Positions 10,801 to 21,186 of a stretch of 64,000 bases of DNA are shown here, in pieces. Each line of letters begins with the position of its first letter. Within the stretch, counting starts at the first letter, position 1. Made by a program: the position numbers and the translations under genes. The notes beneath the pieces were generated by a model that saw only the letters and a program-made list of their open reading frames with translations, did no database searches and was not told the DNA's origin. Source of the stretch: Byssothecium circinans (taxonomy: Eukaryota > Ascomycota > Dothideomycetes > Pleosporales > Massarinaceae). The DNA lies in assembly GCA_010015675.1 (NCBI GenBank), contig ML977020.1:1-64000 (forward strand), read 5' to 3'.

Positions 10801-12760
10801 TAGAAAAGCAACTGGAAGAGTGGCTGTTGTTCGAATGTAATTGGAGAAAGGATTGCCAGTTAGCCCGCGAAATAGAGTGTCCAGAGCAGGTCCTGGTCGA
10901 TGTATTGAAACAAGCATCGGAGGACGCGAGGCTGATTCTTCTGGAATGTCTAGACAGCCGAGCAGCCGTTCCATTCAGTGTCATAAACGTCGCAATTCCC
11001 TGGCTAGAAGACTCTGACTCTAAGCGCCTGTGTATTGCCATCTTGCGTATACTAAGACACCAGCACAAGCCCATGCAGGACTCAATGCTACAAGGCATCG
11101 TATCACGACTGGATGATGAAGATGGGGACGTCCAACAGGCAGCAATTGAGGCTCTGCAGAGCCAGGCAAACCTTACAGAGAAGGGGCTGCAAAGTATTAT
11201 AGCATGCTTTGAGGACAAAGCGAGGCTTGTCCAAATCGGAGTATTCCAAGCTCTTAAGAGCCGGGCCGACCTTACAAATGATATGCTGAACTTCATTAAA
11301 GAAAGGCTCCAGGACGAAGAGGGGTACGTCCGAATAGCAGCAATCGAGGCGCTACAAGGCCGGGCCGATCTTACAGANNNNNNNNNNNNNNNNNNNNNNN
11401 NNNNNNNNNNNNNNNNNNNNNNNNNNNNNNNNNNNNNNNNNNNNNNNNNNNNNNNNNNNNNNNNNNNNNNNNNNNNNNNNNNNNNNNNNNNNNNNNNNNN
11501 NNNNNNNNNNNNNNNNNNNNNNNNNNNNNNNNNNNNNNNNNNNNNNNNNNNNNNNNNNNNNNNNNNNNNNNNNNNNNNNNNNNNNNNNNNNNNNNNNNNN
11601 NNNNNNNNNNNNNNNNNNNNNNNNNNNNNNNNNNNNNNNNNNNNNNNNNNNNNNNNNNNNNNNNNNNNNNNNNNNNNNNNNNNNNNNNNNNNNNNNNNNN
11701 NNNNNNNNNNNNNNNNNNNNNNNNNNNNNNNNNNNNNNNNNNNNNNNNNNNNNNNNNNNNNNNNNNNNNNNNNNNNNNNNNNNNNNNNNNNNNNNNNNNN
11801 NNNNNNNNNNNNNNNNNNNNNNNNNNNNNNNNNNNNNACCTCTCAAAGGAGGCGATGAAACGCATTGAAAAATTGGTCGAGGATGAAAGAGGCTACATCC
11901 AAATAGCAGCGATTGAGGCTCTTCAAGGCCGAGCCGACCTTACACATAACACACTGAAATGCATCGAAAATAGGCTCTGGGACGATAAGAAGTACGTCCA
12001 GAAGGCAGCAATCGAAGCTCTGCAGGGCCGGGCCGACCTTACAAAGGAGGCGATGAAACGCATTGAAAAACTAGTCGGGGATGAAAGCGGGTACATCCAA
12101 ATAGCAGCGATTAAGGCTCTTCAGGGCCGAGCCGACCTTACAAACGACACGCTAGAACGCATTGAAGACCTGCTCTCGCATGAAGATCGAGACGTCCGAA
12201 GGGCGGCTATTGAGGCGTTTCAAGGCCGGGCTAACCTCACAGAGAAGGCGCTGCAAGGCATCATAAAACTGCTTAATGATGAAGTGGACTTTGTCCAGGA
12301 GGCAGCAGTCGATGCGCTTGAAGGCCGGACCAACCTCACAGAGAAGGTGTTACAAGACATCACAGCACAGCTCAGGAATGAAGATTGGTACACCCGAGTA
12401 TTAACAATCCATTTGCTTAAGGGACAGGCCAACCTTAAAAAAGAGGTATTGCAGAGCATTGCAGAACAGCTCGGGGATGAAGATCAGGGCATCCGACAAG
12501 CAGCAGCCGAGGCACTTGTGACTCAAGCGGCGCTATCGTTAGAGGTCCTCGGTCCATATGTAAAGGCCTTGTACACAGCTTTGCTACAGAGAGGCTTTGA
12601 AGATCATCTATACTGGTACGCTTCAGATAGAGTTTTTATTGGGGTTGGTCTTAGACATGTTTCTTTAAGTTGTGACCAGAAAGATCAACCTAGCACTGAG
12701 ATTTGGGAAATACGGAAGCACCTGGGTGTTCCTCTCCCTACCTCTTACGATATAATATGA
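7880..12760 (+). CDS. NLR-type receptor: TM anchor, alpha/beta-hydrolase, NACHT, HEAT repeats
   Basis: Exons are 7880-8926 and 8976-12760; the 49-nt intron (GTACGT, GCTAATG, CCAG) is phase 0 and joins what otherwise look like two genes. The start is the first ATG. Residues 15-37 form a membrane helix. Residues about 70-310 are a SesB-like alpha/beta-hydrolase (IIAIHGLD; elbow FIASCLGG; VVFLATPFRGT). A second long hydrophobic block spans about 315-345. A linker with DLLPLERCYINLAIVE leads to the NACHT NTPase: Walker A GRAGVGKTT near residue 522 and Walker B LFILDGMDEIA near 610. The C-terminus is a chain of 33-residue HEAT-type repeats ending in a unique tail. Fungal proteins of this design are non-self receptors that trigger regulated cell death; that role is by family only. 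The hydrolase elbow has Cys where Ser is usual. A 460-base gap lies inside the repeats. Confidence 0.85.
11085..12530 (+). repeat. 33-codon HEAT-type tandem repeats in the NLR gene
   Basis: The period is 99 bp: CTT of the recurring ADLT codons falls at 11271, 11370, 11840 and 11939. At least three repeats precede the gap and about seven follow it. After the gap the pattern is A-B-A'-B'. Units A (KEAMKRIEKLVEDERG...) and A' (KEAMKRIEKLVGDESG...) are nearly identical in DNA while A and B differ, indicating recent duplication of a two-repeat, 198-bp block. Confidence 0.85.
11378..11837. other. assembly gap of 460 N
   Basis: The run of N interrupts the tandem repeats. Its length breaks the reading frame (460 is not a multiple of three). 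It also does not match a whole number of 99-bp units: the flanking CTT codons are 470 apart, against 396 or 495 expected. The length is therefore an estimate, and near-identical repeats probably caused the gap. Confidence 0.95.
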
Positions 12761-14158
12761 CATGTCGATAGAATATAAATTGCTATGCTTCTTTCTCCCT
12801 CATCTCTGTCTTTTCAGTGCCTAGTAGGCAGCGAGAAATTTATGTATTTTCGATTTTGGCTCCTTCCGTCCGCACTGGTGGCTAGTAACCTTTTTAGGAA
12901 GACCGGAGAACAAGTTTTAGCGGTGAGAAGGCGAATTGAAGCGAAGAAAGGGTACGAAAAGGGTACTTGAAGAGGAGGTAGCCTAGTGTTGACCTGTCGG
13001 CGTGGCGGCGTAAACCACGCTGATATCTCGCCACCCCTAGCAGGGAGGATGGCCGACCCGCTCCGGCCATAGGGTTGTGAGGTGGCGAATTCTGTAGGGT
13101 GTTTTCAGAGAGTTGAGTTGGTTAACTGGAGGCATGGCCAAGGTTGAGTGGGGATCGTAAGGCTGCGGGGCTAGGGTCGGCCCGCCCGCCAAGACTCCGC
13201 ACAGCCACAGGCCTAGCAAATAAATTACACCGCGATGATTATGTAGGTGCGGGGTCGTTTTGCACTAGCCGAAATCGGTAGTTGGTTCGATCGGAAGTAC
13301 CGACTGGGGTAGCGGCCTTGCATGAATTTGTGCGCGACAGCAGGCACAAGGCTGATGAGAACTTCTCAGCATTATAGCGAGGTTCTAAGGCTCGATAAGA
13401 CCGTTCATGAGTATTATAGAGTGGTAAGAGCTTGATGGTGGTGCTATAGGGAAGAAACTCTGTCACGTTATTGAAGGAGGCTCTCTGCAAATCAGGCGCG
13501 AAGGCGACGATGCAAAAGTAATTTATAGGTGAGAGGCGCCCTGGATCTTCAAAAATAGCTACAGTACATTATTTATACATAATTTTAGTGAAGCTCGACG
13601 TGTGCGCAGAGTTATAGCCGCTTGAAGTCAAAGTACCCCTCATATTTTGCGGCACGGTGGGTTTTGCGCAACCCAGGGACGGACGTTAGTCGTTCTCATG
13701 TATAACAATATATAAGATTACGTAATCCTTCCTACTCCATAAAATCTTGCGTCATAACGCTTAAAATTCCGTTTTAGAAAGATTTTGTCACGTGAACGTG
13801 AACGATTTACAGTTAGCCCTCAGGCCCAACCAATACTTTTAGTTGAGGACGAATCTTTAGGATCAAAATAGTGTATTAGAATATTTCCATGTTAAGTCAT
13901 AACTATGGCTAATAAATGCCTAAATTTGATCAAGTTGGTTGCCGCCGTAGACTCGGTCGTGGTTTTTTAGTCTTCGCAAAAGGGCTCACGGGTTATCACA
14001 ATTATAATAACTGGCACAGTTAAACCTTTTCAAATTAGATACCAATATGTTTATTCTTACGTGACTGCTTTAGAGTAGGTAGATAGTCACATTTTGTAAC
14101 TATCATCCACCCAAAGCCCTATCACGCTATCTCCTTATCACTCATTCTTGTCTACAGC
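12761..14158. other. intergenic 1.4 kb, no gene recognised
   Basis: Short frames only. Bases 13021-13080 resemble 54641-54704 (listed separately). The remainder (13.2-14.1 kb) is AT-leaning with no protein resemblance, tRNA or clear repeat. Confidence 0.5.
13021..13080 (+). repeat. dispersed repeat, copy 1 (matches 54641-54704)
   Basis: The block runs from GATATCTCGCCACC through CAGGGAGGATGGCCGACCCG to CCATAGGGTTGTGA. It matches 54641-54704 with differences that are largely C/T or G/A (GGCC versus GGTC, CGACC versus CAACC, CTCCG versus TTCCA). This is what an old RIP-damaged repeat family would show. The full element boundaries are not visible. Confidence 0.55.
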
Positions 14159-14470
14159 CTATTCCTCCCCCTTAAGGCTTCTTAGACTTCCCACCTCCCT
14201 CTCCTCTTTCTCCTTCGCTTTATCAGCCTTCTTATACCTCACCTTCTGGCTTAGCATCCGGCCCAGCCCCTTTACCCGCTCCGTGGTGCGTGCCTTGCGC
14301 GCCTCCTCGTCCTCGTCGCGCATCGTTCGGACGCGCTGCGCGGGGACGATGTCTTCGAATCGGACTAATGGGTTTCGGAGGTTGTTATAGGCGGTGTTGT
14401 AGACAATGCCATGGTGGATTTGTTGAGCGGACTGGCCTTGGCCTTGTCCTTCTCTGTTCGCGTGCGACAT
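14159..14470 (-). CDS. small charged hypothetical protein (103 aa)
   Basis: A single frame from ATG 14470 encodes a 103-residue polar protein. It has a Gln-rich start, a central stretch YNNLRNPLVRFEDIVPAQRV, and a strongly charged C-terminal half rich in Lys, Arg and Glu. There is no signal peptide or membrane helix. I do not recognise it; it might be a nuclear or RNA-associated small protein, but that is only from composition. Clean codon structure and an isolated position support a real gene, although length alone would not prove it. Confidence 0.5.
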   Translation of the reverse strand: MSHANREGQGQGQSAQQIHHGIVYNTAYNNLRNPLVRFEDIVPAQRVRTMRDEDEEARKARTTERVKGLGRMLSQKVRYKKADKAKEKEEREVGSLRSLKGEE

Positions 14471-15359
14471 GGTTGTGTTGGGAGAGTAATAGCGATGGCA
14501 GTAGTGGTAGTGGCGGTGATAGTACTAAGTGTAGAAAGGTCCTGCCTTTTCGTGTATATGAGTGTGGGAATAAGTGTGGGTTGTGTAAGTTAGAGAATGT
14601 TGTGAAATGATATAGTGAGGCAATAAAGCGTAGAATATGATTTATATACTTTTTCTTGAGTATAGAGAGGCAGGGGCTTATAATGGATATGTATATATAC
14701 AGTGTATTGTTACTACCTTTATAGTATGTTATTAATGTTGTCGTAAGTAGACCGATAAAAGGTACCTTGGTAGTTCTCATAGCTTGTTAAGCTAATTAAG
14801 GTGCAGGGCGACAGGTGCATTGCGACTTCATGTGTGTTGGTGATACTCGAGATAGCTTGAGTTGCGGTTTGGAGCTTGTTAGGACTGAGGAGCGTTGGGC
14901 GTATATATTAGCATGGAATATGTATTGTTGGTCACGATATCTATATCAAGTATGTGCGATGCGTTGTGAAGAACACTGGAAGAGTGTGCATGGGCAAGGA
15001 CTCTTATTTAATTGGAATGGTAAAGACTGATTCAGTATTACTTACTTGTGGAACAGACACTATGACGGTGGCTGTCTGGTTGGCTTAGTGCTTTCCCGAA
15101 ATCTGTCGCAAAAGGCAGAGTCAGTCTTACTTCGGTAAAACCCTATGTAGGTGGCTTTTGACCTGTAGTGCACATCTAGAGTCTGTCTCACGCACTGAAA
15201 AGAATCCCTAGCTTGGCCCAGTATTGTACATGCACACAATGCCCAATCCGAAACGAAGAACAGAGAGACCTTGAGAGGACTTGCATTTCCTCCTCTCAAG
15301 GTCCCTTTATCTTCCCTCCAAAGCAGGAGTACAGTTCACTCAAGTCTCCACTTGGAGGA
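14471..15359. other. intergenic about 0.9 kb, nothing recognised
   Basis: AT-rich in the first 300 bases (14.63-14.80 kb), otherwise without features. Short frames on both strands have no resemblance to known families. Confidence 0.5.
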
Positions 15360-16208
15360 TCAAATATCATCATCATCGCTAGTAATCATACCCACCACAT
15401 TCTCAAATCCAAACTCCGCAATCCCATCAACCAAACTCCCCACTCTACTCCCCACCCCCACGCCCATCCCCTTCCTCTCCTTCTCCCTCTGCAACTCCAC
15501 CACCCTCATCCTAACCCCCTCCCTCCCCCTCGTCCGCTCCCGCATCCCCACATCCACAAAAGCATGCCTCGTCGTATCCACCTCCTCCCTCCCCAACACC
15601 CACCCAATAAGCCCCATGCCCTTATCCTCGCCCCGCACCGTCGTCCTCAGCGGCTTCGCAGCTTCAAGTACCTCCGCCTTTTTGCCCGGAGACATGAACT
15701 TCATCTTCCGTGGGTTGGGACGGGGGCTGTTGGACGGATTGCGCTCGATGCGGACGAGTTTCTGTGGGGGTGGGTTAGAGAGCAGTTTTTTGATGTCGCC
15801 GCCGGTGGCGGCGGGGAGGCTTTGGTAGATGTACTCACTTTCGCTGTCGCTTTGGGGAGCGGGAGCGGTGGGTTGGGATGAGGGAGGCGAGGGCGAGGGG
15901 GGGTTGTAGGCTGTGGGTTTGTTTAGCTTTTTAGAGGGGGTGGGATCTTCTGAGAGGCAGCGGAGGCGCTCGTTTTTGGGTTGGGGAGGAGAGACGTATT
16001 GGGCGAGTTTTTCGAGGTAGGTGGTTGGTTGGGGTGGGGGCGTGGGTGGTTGGTGTAGGGAGCGGAGGCGAGGTTTGGGGTTAGGGGTTGTGAGTGGGGT
16101 GGGTGGGGTGGATGGGGTGCGGGTTGTGCCTGCTGATGAGGAAGATGATGAGGTGGTGGATGGGGTCAATGGGGGGGTTTTGTCGGGGTTTGGAGTGTTA
16201 AAAGACAT
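15360..16208 (-). CDS. low-complexity hypothetical protein (282 aa), probably largely disordered
   Basis: A continuous frame starts at ATG 16208. The first 130 residues are dominated by Pro, Ser and Thr. The middle has a possible short linear motif region (TYLEKLAQYVSPPQPKNERL), and the C-terminal third is more regular, with ERTRGREGVRMRVVELQREK (probable helix) and an acidic end SDDDDI. No domain, signal peptide or membrane segment is recognisable. The antisense frame over the same stretch is also open because of the biased composition. I prefer the minus strand for its proper start and plausible helix. Function is unknown. Confidence 0.55.
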   Translation of the reverse strand: MSFNTPNPDKTPPLTPSTTSSSSSSAGTTRTPSTPPTPLTTPNPKPRLRSLHQPPTPPPQPTTYLEKLAQYVSPPQPKNERLRCLSEDPTPSKKLNKPTAYNPPSPSPPSSQPTAPAPQSDSESEYIYQSLPAATGGDIKKLLSNPPPQKLVRIERNPSNSPRPNPRKMKFMSPGKKAEVLEAAKPLRTTVRGEDKGMGLIGWVLGREEVDTTRHAFVDVGMRERTRGREGVRMRVVELQREKERKGMGVGVGSRVGSLVDGIAEFGFENVVGMITSDDDDI

Positions 16209-16632
16209 GGTAGTCTGGACTTTGGGTAACTGGTTGGGCTTTGCGGTGAAGTTTGTGTATGGTATTTGGTGGCTGCAGTTGATATAATTTCAGAAGGTTA
16301 TATATTAGTATCCATTGCTAATAGACCGGTTATATATGAACTAGTGAAGAAGGTAAATAATACGGAAAGGATGTGTTTACAGCCTTAATGTAAACATCCA
16401 CTGTGCAACTACAAAGTGCACATGCACAATACTCGACAGGATTGTTGCCCAAACTAAACAATGTATAATAGCTAGCATAGTCCTGTACTATCGAAGAGGA
16501 CGGTCTCTACCCGCGTGATCGTCCCATATACACAATGTCAAGTTTGACAGGCTACACTCCTAGTTTGTTAGCCTAGGACATGAAAAAAGAAGCCAGATCA
16601 ATTACACAAACATACCATTAATTCTTCCCTTA
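16209..16632. other. intergenic about 0.4 kb, nothing recognised
   Basis: AT-rich spacer between the low-complexity gene and the SDH flavoprotein relic. No gene or repeat seen. Confidence 0.5.
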
Positions 16633-17731
16633 TTAGTAAGACCTCTCAAAAGGCAGCACACTTGCACACTCCCCCTCATCCAGCGTCCCCATCCTCACCC
16701 CCCTGGTCGCCCACCTAACCTCCTTCCCCACCCCCTCTTGCCACGTTAAACTATGCCTCAACCACTCTTTATCATCTCTCCCCTAAAATCATCCCTCGCA
16801 TGCGCACCCCGACTCTCCGTTCTCCTGGCCACCGCCGTACTCATTTGTACCACATTCGTCAGCAGATTCCTCAGTTCCAGCGTTTCAATAAGGTCGCTGT
16901 TCCATATAAGGGATTTATCGGTGACACGAAGATTGGTTTTGACGGCTTGTTCTAGGGCTTTTAGGCGTGTGTTGCCGGTAGTGAGGGAGTCGTGGCTGCG
17001 GAAGACGGCCGTGGTGGTTCGCATTGTGCGCTGCATTTGGGAGCGGAGGGGGGCGGTTGAGTGGGTACCTGTGGACGAGAGGATTGTGGAGAGTTCTTCT
17101 ATGGAGGGGCCGATTTCGGGGAGTGAGGCGTGGTGGGGTGCTGAGGGGGCGTGGAGGGCTGCTGCTCGGCCCTGGTCTCTTTTGGTGTTGTATTTCTCCA
17201 AGGGAAATGATGAAGGTGCGGGTGCTTACGAAAACTACAATGTCTAAGAGTGAGTTTGCGCCTTGGGGGTTTTCACCGTGGACACTGACACATGCTACTT
17301 CGCCGGTGGCGTATAAGCCGTCTACAATCTGTTCTTTCCCGTCTCTTACGTCGAGTACTTGTCCTTTGTAATTTCTACCAGCAAATGTTAGTTATCTGGT
17401 ATGAACAACTCAACAAGTATCCTTACAACATCTCTCGAAGCAAGGTCTTTCGCTGTAGGCGCATATCGGTTCATGAAGCGTTGGCCTTGGCCACTGAGAA
17501 GATAGCCGCCCTCACCACGTGCGCCCTCAGTGATTAGCACCTGCGAGGAGCGTCAGTGGATGAGAATGGGAAATTGTACTCATAGTGGTGATCGACGGCT
17601 GTGATGCCATTCACTTCTGAGCTTGATGTTGATGCATTTCTCCATTGCTTTCTAAAGGCTGGTGGGTTCTTAAAAAATGGACTTCGAGCGCCGAAGCGAT
17701 GACGCTGCAAAGCACACACAAAAGGACGCAT
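16633..17731 (-). pseudogene. degenerate paralogue of succinate dehydrogenase flavoprotein subunit
   Basis: On the minus strand the pieces run in order as in Sdh1, the mitochondrial complex II flavoprotein. A presequence-like start (MRPFVCALQRHRFGARS, ATG 17731) ends in ITAVDHHYE. Then come [16 protein letters not shown] with [21 protein letters not shown] with [36 protein letters not shown], and [18 protein letters not shown] with [11 protein letters not shown]. The end is [11 protein letters not shown] ... TLDEGE, stop 16633-16635. Relative to the family, about 200-240 residues of the FAD-binding part (including the GAGGAG dinucleotide motif) and about 60 residues after RDVV are missing, and frame breaks occur near 17200 and 16770. 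Missing blocks coincide with intron-like borders. It cannot encode a working flavoprotein. The true sdh1 must be elsewhere. Confidence 0.8.
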
Positions 17732-18357
17732 AGCGCGAGAAGACCAGCAATCGAAGAAACGGAGAGGCACAATATGAATGCCCGTTGGAGTTCTAGGAAA
17801 TAAGAATAGATAGCCGCGCTAGCTAAGATCCCCGACGGATGCACCCCTCTCTGAGATGCATGCAAGTCCTCGGCTTCAGACGGAATGTCGGAGGTGGAGC
17901 ATGGCGATGAAAGGTAATCTACAACTGGTTCCGTGTAAAGATATCTAGAAGCTGTTCTAGTCTTAGAGTGTTGTGTTATGGAAGCTCCCGGACGCGGACG
18001 TCCACCACCATGACTCGCGTGCAGAGGAGCCCATACTGAAAGAATAGCCAATCGAAAATAAGTTATTTGAGGATAGCATACTTAGAACTGAACCTTAGCA
18101 AGTCGGCTATAATGACCATGCTTATTAAATCACTTCCAGGCATGAGAAGCTCAAGGATGTATACGACGGAACTCCAGAACACCCCATGCCGCCAGTCCAC
18201 ATAAAGAAAAGACGCAAAGAAAGGTAGGTCGTCAGTACCTCACCGTATCCACTTGGGGTCATCTACATCGTCGAAGTGAGCTCGGAAGAGTGAGACTTGC
18301 CAAGACTGAGCTGCAAGTTGATCAATTTCTTATTGCACGACAGTCACCCTTTTTCGT
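17732..18357. other. upstream region of the SDH relic, no separate gene accepted
   Basis: A minus-strand frame at 17611-18051 overlaps the relic's presequence in another frame. It has one hydrophobic stretch but no recognisable family. The remainder is featureless. Confidence 0.4.
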
Positions 18358-19370
18358 TCAGGTTCTCAGCCACTCGTTCGCATGCGGCGTGTTCTCGCGT
18401 TCTTCAGGATCACCGCCAGTCAGTGCATTCGTTACCCGCTGCGCGCCATTCTCGATGGTCCGCCGAGCGCCACTCTCGGCTTCGTCGTCACTGACTTCCT
18501 CCTGTACCCGATCGGAGTATTCATTGAAGTCGGGGAGGTAGTTCGTCGCTCGTCCAGAATTGCCACCGTGCTCCTCGTCGGTGATCAGACGAGAGACGCG
18601 ATCCGGAACGACGCTGTGAAGCCAGGACTCACGTTCAGTGGGGATAGCAATGATAGCGAACTAATTGGCGTCAACATCTTGTGCGGGATACTCACACAAG
18701 TGTACGAGAGTGCTTCTTACCTGCCAAAGGAAGACGAGCGCAACGGTAGCCATCAGGATACCCGAAACCCTTTGCTCCTCGCCCTTCCACGGACTCAAAC
18801 ATCCGTTTGTATGTCCAAATGCTTCCTCACAAGCCGTTACTTTATGTGTCTTGTCCGGGAACGGCCAGGCCATATCCCTCGAATGCTTGAATCCACAGCA
18901 ATTAAACGCGTCTTGTATCGTCTTAACCCTCGCCACATTCTTGTGGCTGTATAGGCCCGTCCATTTCTCCCTCAGGCCGCAATCGAGCCCAGATGACGGT
19001 GCCGCGTGTGTACCGAGGAGTGTAATGACTACGGTCGAGTAGATGAAGATGAGCGTGTTCACGACGATGACAAGCGGAGGGCGGGGCGTGTTTCCGCGAG
19101 GTAGACGTTTGCGACGCTCTTGTACACGGGTGAAGTCGTAGCCGGCTTCGAGAAGGAGTCCAGATACGATGGGGAGGACGGTAGTTGCGTAGGCGAGACT
19201 GTTGGGGATGGGAAGAGAGAGTCGATCAATGCGAGAGGTGGCGTAGCCGGCCAGCGCAGTGACGAGGAGGAGGAACTATAGCTGATCAGCTTTCTCGTTG
19301 GCATATATTGGACGCTATTGCTCACCACAATGCTGATGCAGGTGACGACCTGCTTCCTGGTGTAAGCCAT
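18358..19370 (-). CDS. tetraspanin (fungal Tsp type)
   Basis: There are three exons: 19326-19370, 18721-19275 and 18358-18660. Introns of 50 nt (GTGAGC...TATAG) and 60 nt (GTAAGA...ATTAG) keep the frame for 300 residues. Four membrane helices are visible: one across exons 1/2 (CISIVFLLLVTALAG), TTVLPIVSGLLL, VIVVNTLIFIYSTVVITLL, and one spanning exons 2/3 (LMATVALVFLWQFAIIAI). The large extracellular loop holds the tetraspanin-defining CCG (DAFNCCGF) plus two further Cys (ACEEAFGHTNGC). A polar C-terminal tail of about 90 residues is cytosolic. Tetraspanins organise membrane microdomains. In fungi Pls1 is needed for host penetration, but the loop here looks more like the Tsp3-type group (inference). 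No lesions seen. Confidence 0.85.
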
Positions 19371-20754
19371 GTCGAGGAGAGATTAGACTATGCTGAGGAG
19401 AATTATGAGAGACGATGAAGAGCTGAGTGGGGGAGGTAAGTGAGGCAACGAGGCTGTGTGAGCGATTTAAGTCCCCGCACGGGAGACTGGTCAAGGATAC
19501 GGAGAGGGGCAATGGTACTCTACATCTTGTATGTCTCCGTTTTACGAGCGGTACCGCATGGACTATGGCGAATACCTTTCGCTGTAGCGATATGCAGCTC
19601 GCCGTATGTACCATAAACATGCTGCTTGAAACGGGATATGATTGGTGGATTGCATCGATCCTGAGGGGTAAATCTGTTATCGTGAGCTCCAAGCGGCGCT
19701 TACTGCTCATTTTTCCAATTGATATAATGTTACACATGCGCTTAGAAGACAACAGGCGTGCATCGCAGCTATTCAATGGATGAGTTTTGATGCCGTAGTT
19801 GTGATGGAGAGGGAAGACAGCTCGAGCGGGTTGAGAAGCCTGGTACGTCAGTAGTAATTATGGCACGTGCGTTCCTTCAGACTTCTTGTCTGGTCACGTG
19901 GTATTCCAATGATTCAACTCTCATCCCTGAAAATATTCCATCATTGCATTTCAAGCTTCTGAGCTCAGCAATACAAAGGTTACTCCAGAACAGAGTCTGT
20001 CCGATTTTCTACCCCAAGAACGCGGGTCAGCACCGACACCTCCACTATCCTTTACACCAAGTTGAAGATGAATGAAAACGTCTTCATGGCCCTCTCTATC
20101 TCATTTTCCCCATTTCAGGCGTAACGTATACTCATACAGCTTCATCTCTTCGATGCGTTTCTAGTTCAGAGTTATCTTTCTTTTCCTGTTCGGCTTGTCA
20201 GATTTCTCTCTCGACCCATCCACGACAACTCCATGAGCTCAAAAGTTGGATCAATCCTCCCTCTAGTAGTTTCATCGTCCTCGAAGTATAGTGCCAGTTT
20301 TTGCTTCAATTAGCAAGTTCATCTCCATAATACCTCATGAACTGTGTAAACGCATGGCTGATTCCAGCAGATAAATCACTAGATACACTTTGAGTCCACA
20401 CATAGCGGTCACGCATGGTCTTCTCATCATGCATACATTCAGACAATGTACTTACAACCACACTGGGGCGCCCATTCCCAAATCCCCAACTAGAAATCTG
20501 CCAGTGTTTGCTTCTCCCAGTACATTCGAGAGGCAAACGGATCCTAAACTCACACCACAACTGAGCACTCCCACCCCCGCACCACCATCCACTCCACAAC
20601 CCGCCCCATGCCTCTTCACCGCAACACCCACCATAAACTGCGGCGACGCCCTCGGCCAGTACCTCATGTGTCTCCAATGCTGCACAAAACACGCCTTCTT
20701 CCTCAGCCAAGCCGCGCTCAACCTCAAAGACCACAAAGCCATGCGTCCCGTTGA
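19371..20754. other. intergenic about 1.4 kb, nothing recognised
   Basis: Contains the tetraspanin promoter at its left side. Only short frames lacking family resemblance were found. No repeats or RNA genes seen. Confidence 0.5.
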
Positions 20755-20862
20755 AGAGATGCGCGATATGAGGCCCCATGTGCGTCGGAAGGCTTCTACG
20801 ACATCCCCCAGTACTATCTTACGGCCGAATACCTGGGTTTCACGCCATCATCGCAGGGAACC

Positions 20863-21186
20863 ATGGCAGCGTGTAAGGCGGTTGTTTCGCCCGAAACTTT
20901 TTGCGTCGATTGTACACCTTTGGCGCAACAGGCCGGCGTTTGCGATGAGAATGGTGTGGTCAGACCTCATTGCGCTTTATCTGATCACTCCCACTGTATC
21001 GTTCCGTTCCAGAAAGCTTGGAAGCCTTCAGAAGGATGTACGAGGGCGCGCGAAGCAGACACTATCTGTGATGCTTGTTTCGCAGACGTGTCCGCTAGAG
21101 TAGAGAAGAGCGAGAAGGATAGGGAGATCTGGGAGACGTGGTTTGTGGATGGCGGGAGGAAAGTTCATCCTGAAGTGTTGGGTTAG
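20863..21186 (+). CDS. cysteine-rich small hypothetical protein (possibly a 3' exon)
   Basis: The frame is open from 20755 and contains an ATG at 20863. The N-terminal extension (DIPQYYLTAEYLGFTPSS) also reads like protein, so the ATG may be internal and an upstream exon may exist. The 107 residues contain paired Cys (FCVDCTPL, VCDENG, HCALSDHSHC, GCTRAREADTICDACF), suggesting a small zinc-binding or disulfide-rich fold. No signal peptide is seen at this ATG. I do not recognise the family. Another small Cys/His protein lies 1.3 kb downstream in the same orientation. Confidence 0.4.
   Translation: MAACKAVVSPETFCVDCTPLAQQAGVCDENGVVRPHCALSDHSHCIVPFQKAWKPSEGCTRAREADTICDACFADVSARVEKSEKDREIWETWFVDGGRKVHPEVLG

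Noticed and set aside
11352..11865. Frames running through the N gap
   Set aside because: They are artefacts of unknown bases.
15213..15881. Plus-strand frames opposite the low-complexity gene
   Set aside because: They are mirror frames caused by C/T-rich composition, Pro/His/Leu-rich without structure.
17611..18051. 146-codon minus-strand frame with a hydrophobic stretch
   Set aside because: It overlaps the SDH relic's presequence in another frame and shows no family resemblance.
20306..20779. Minus-strand 157-codon frame
   Set aside because: Antisense to a C-rich tract; Gly/Cys/Trp-heavy composition suggests a shadow frame.
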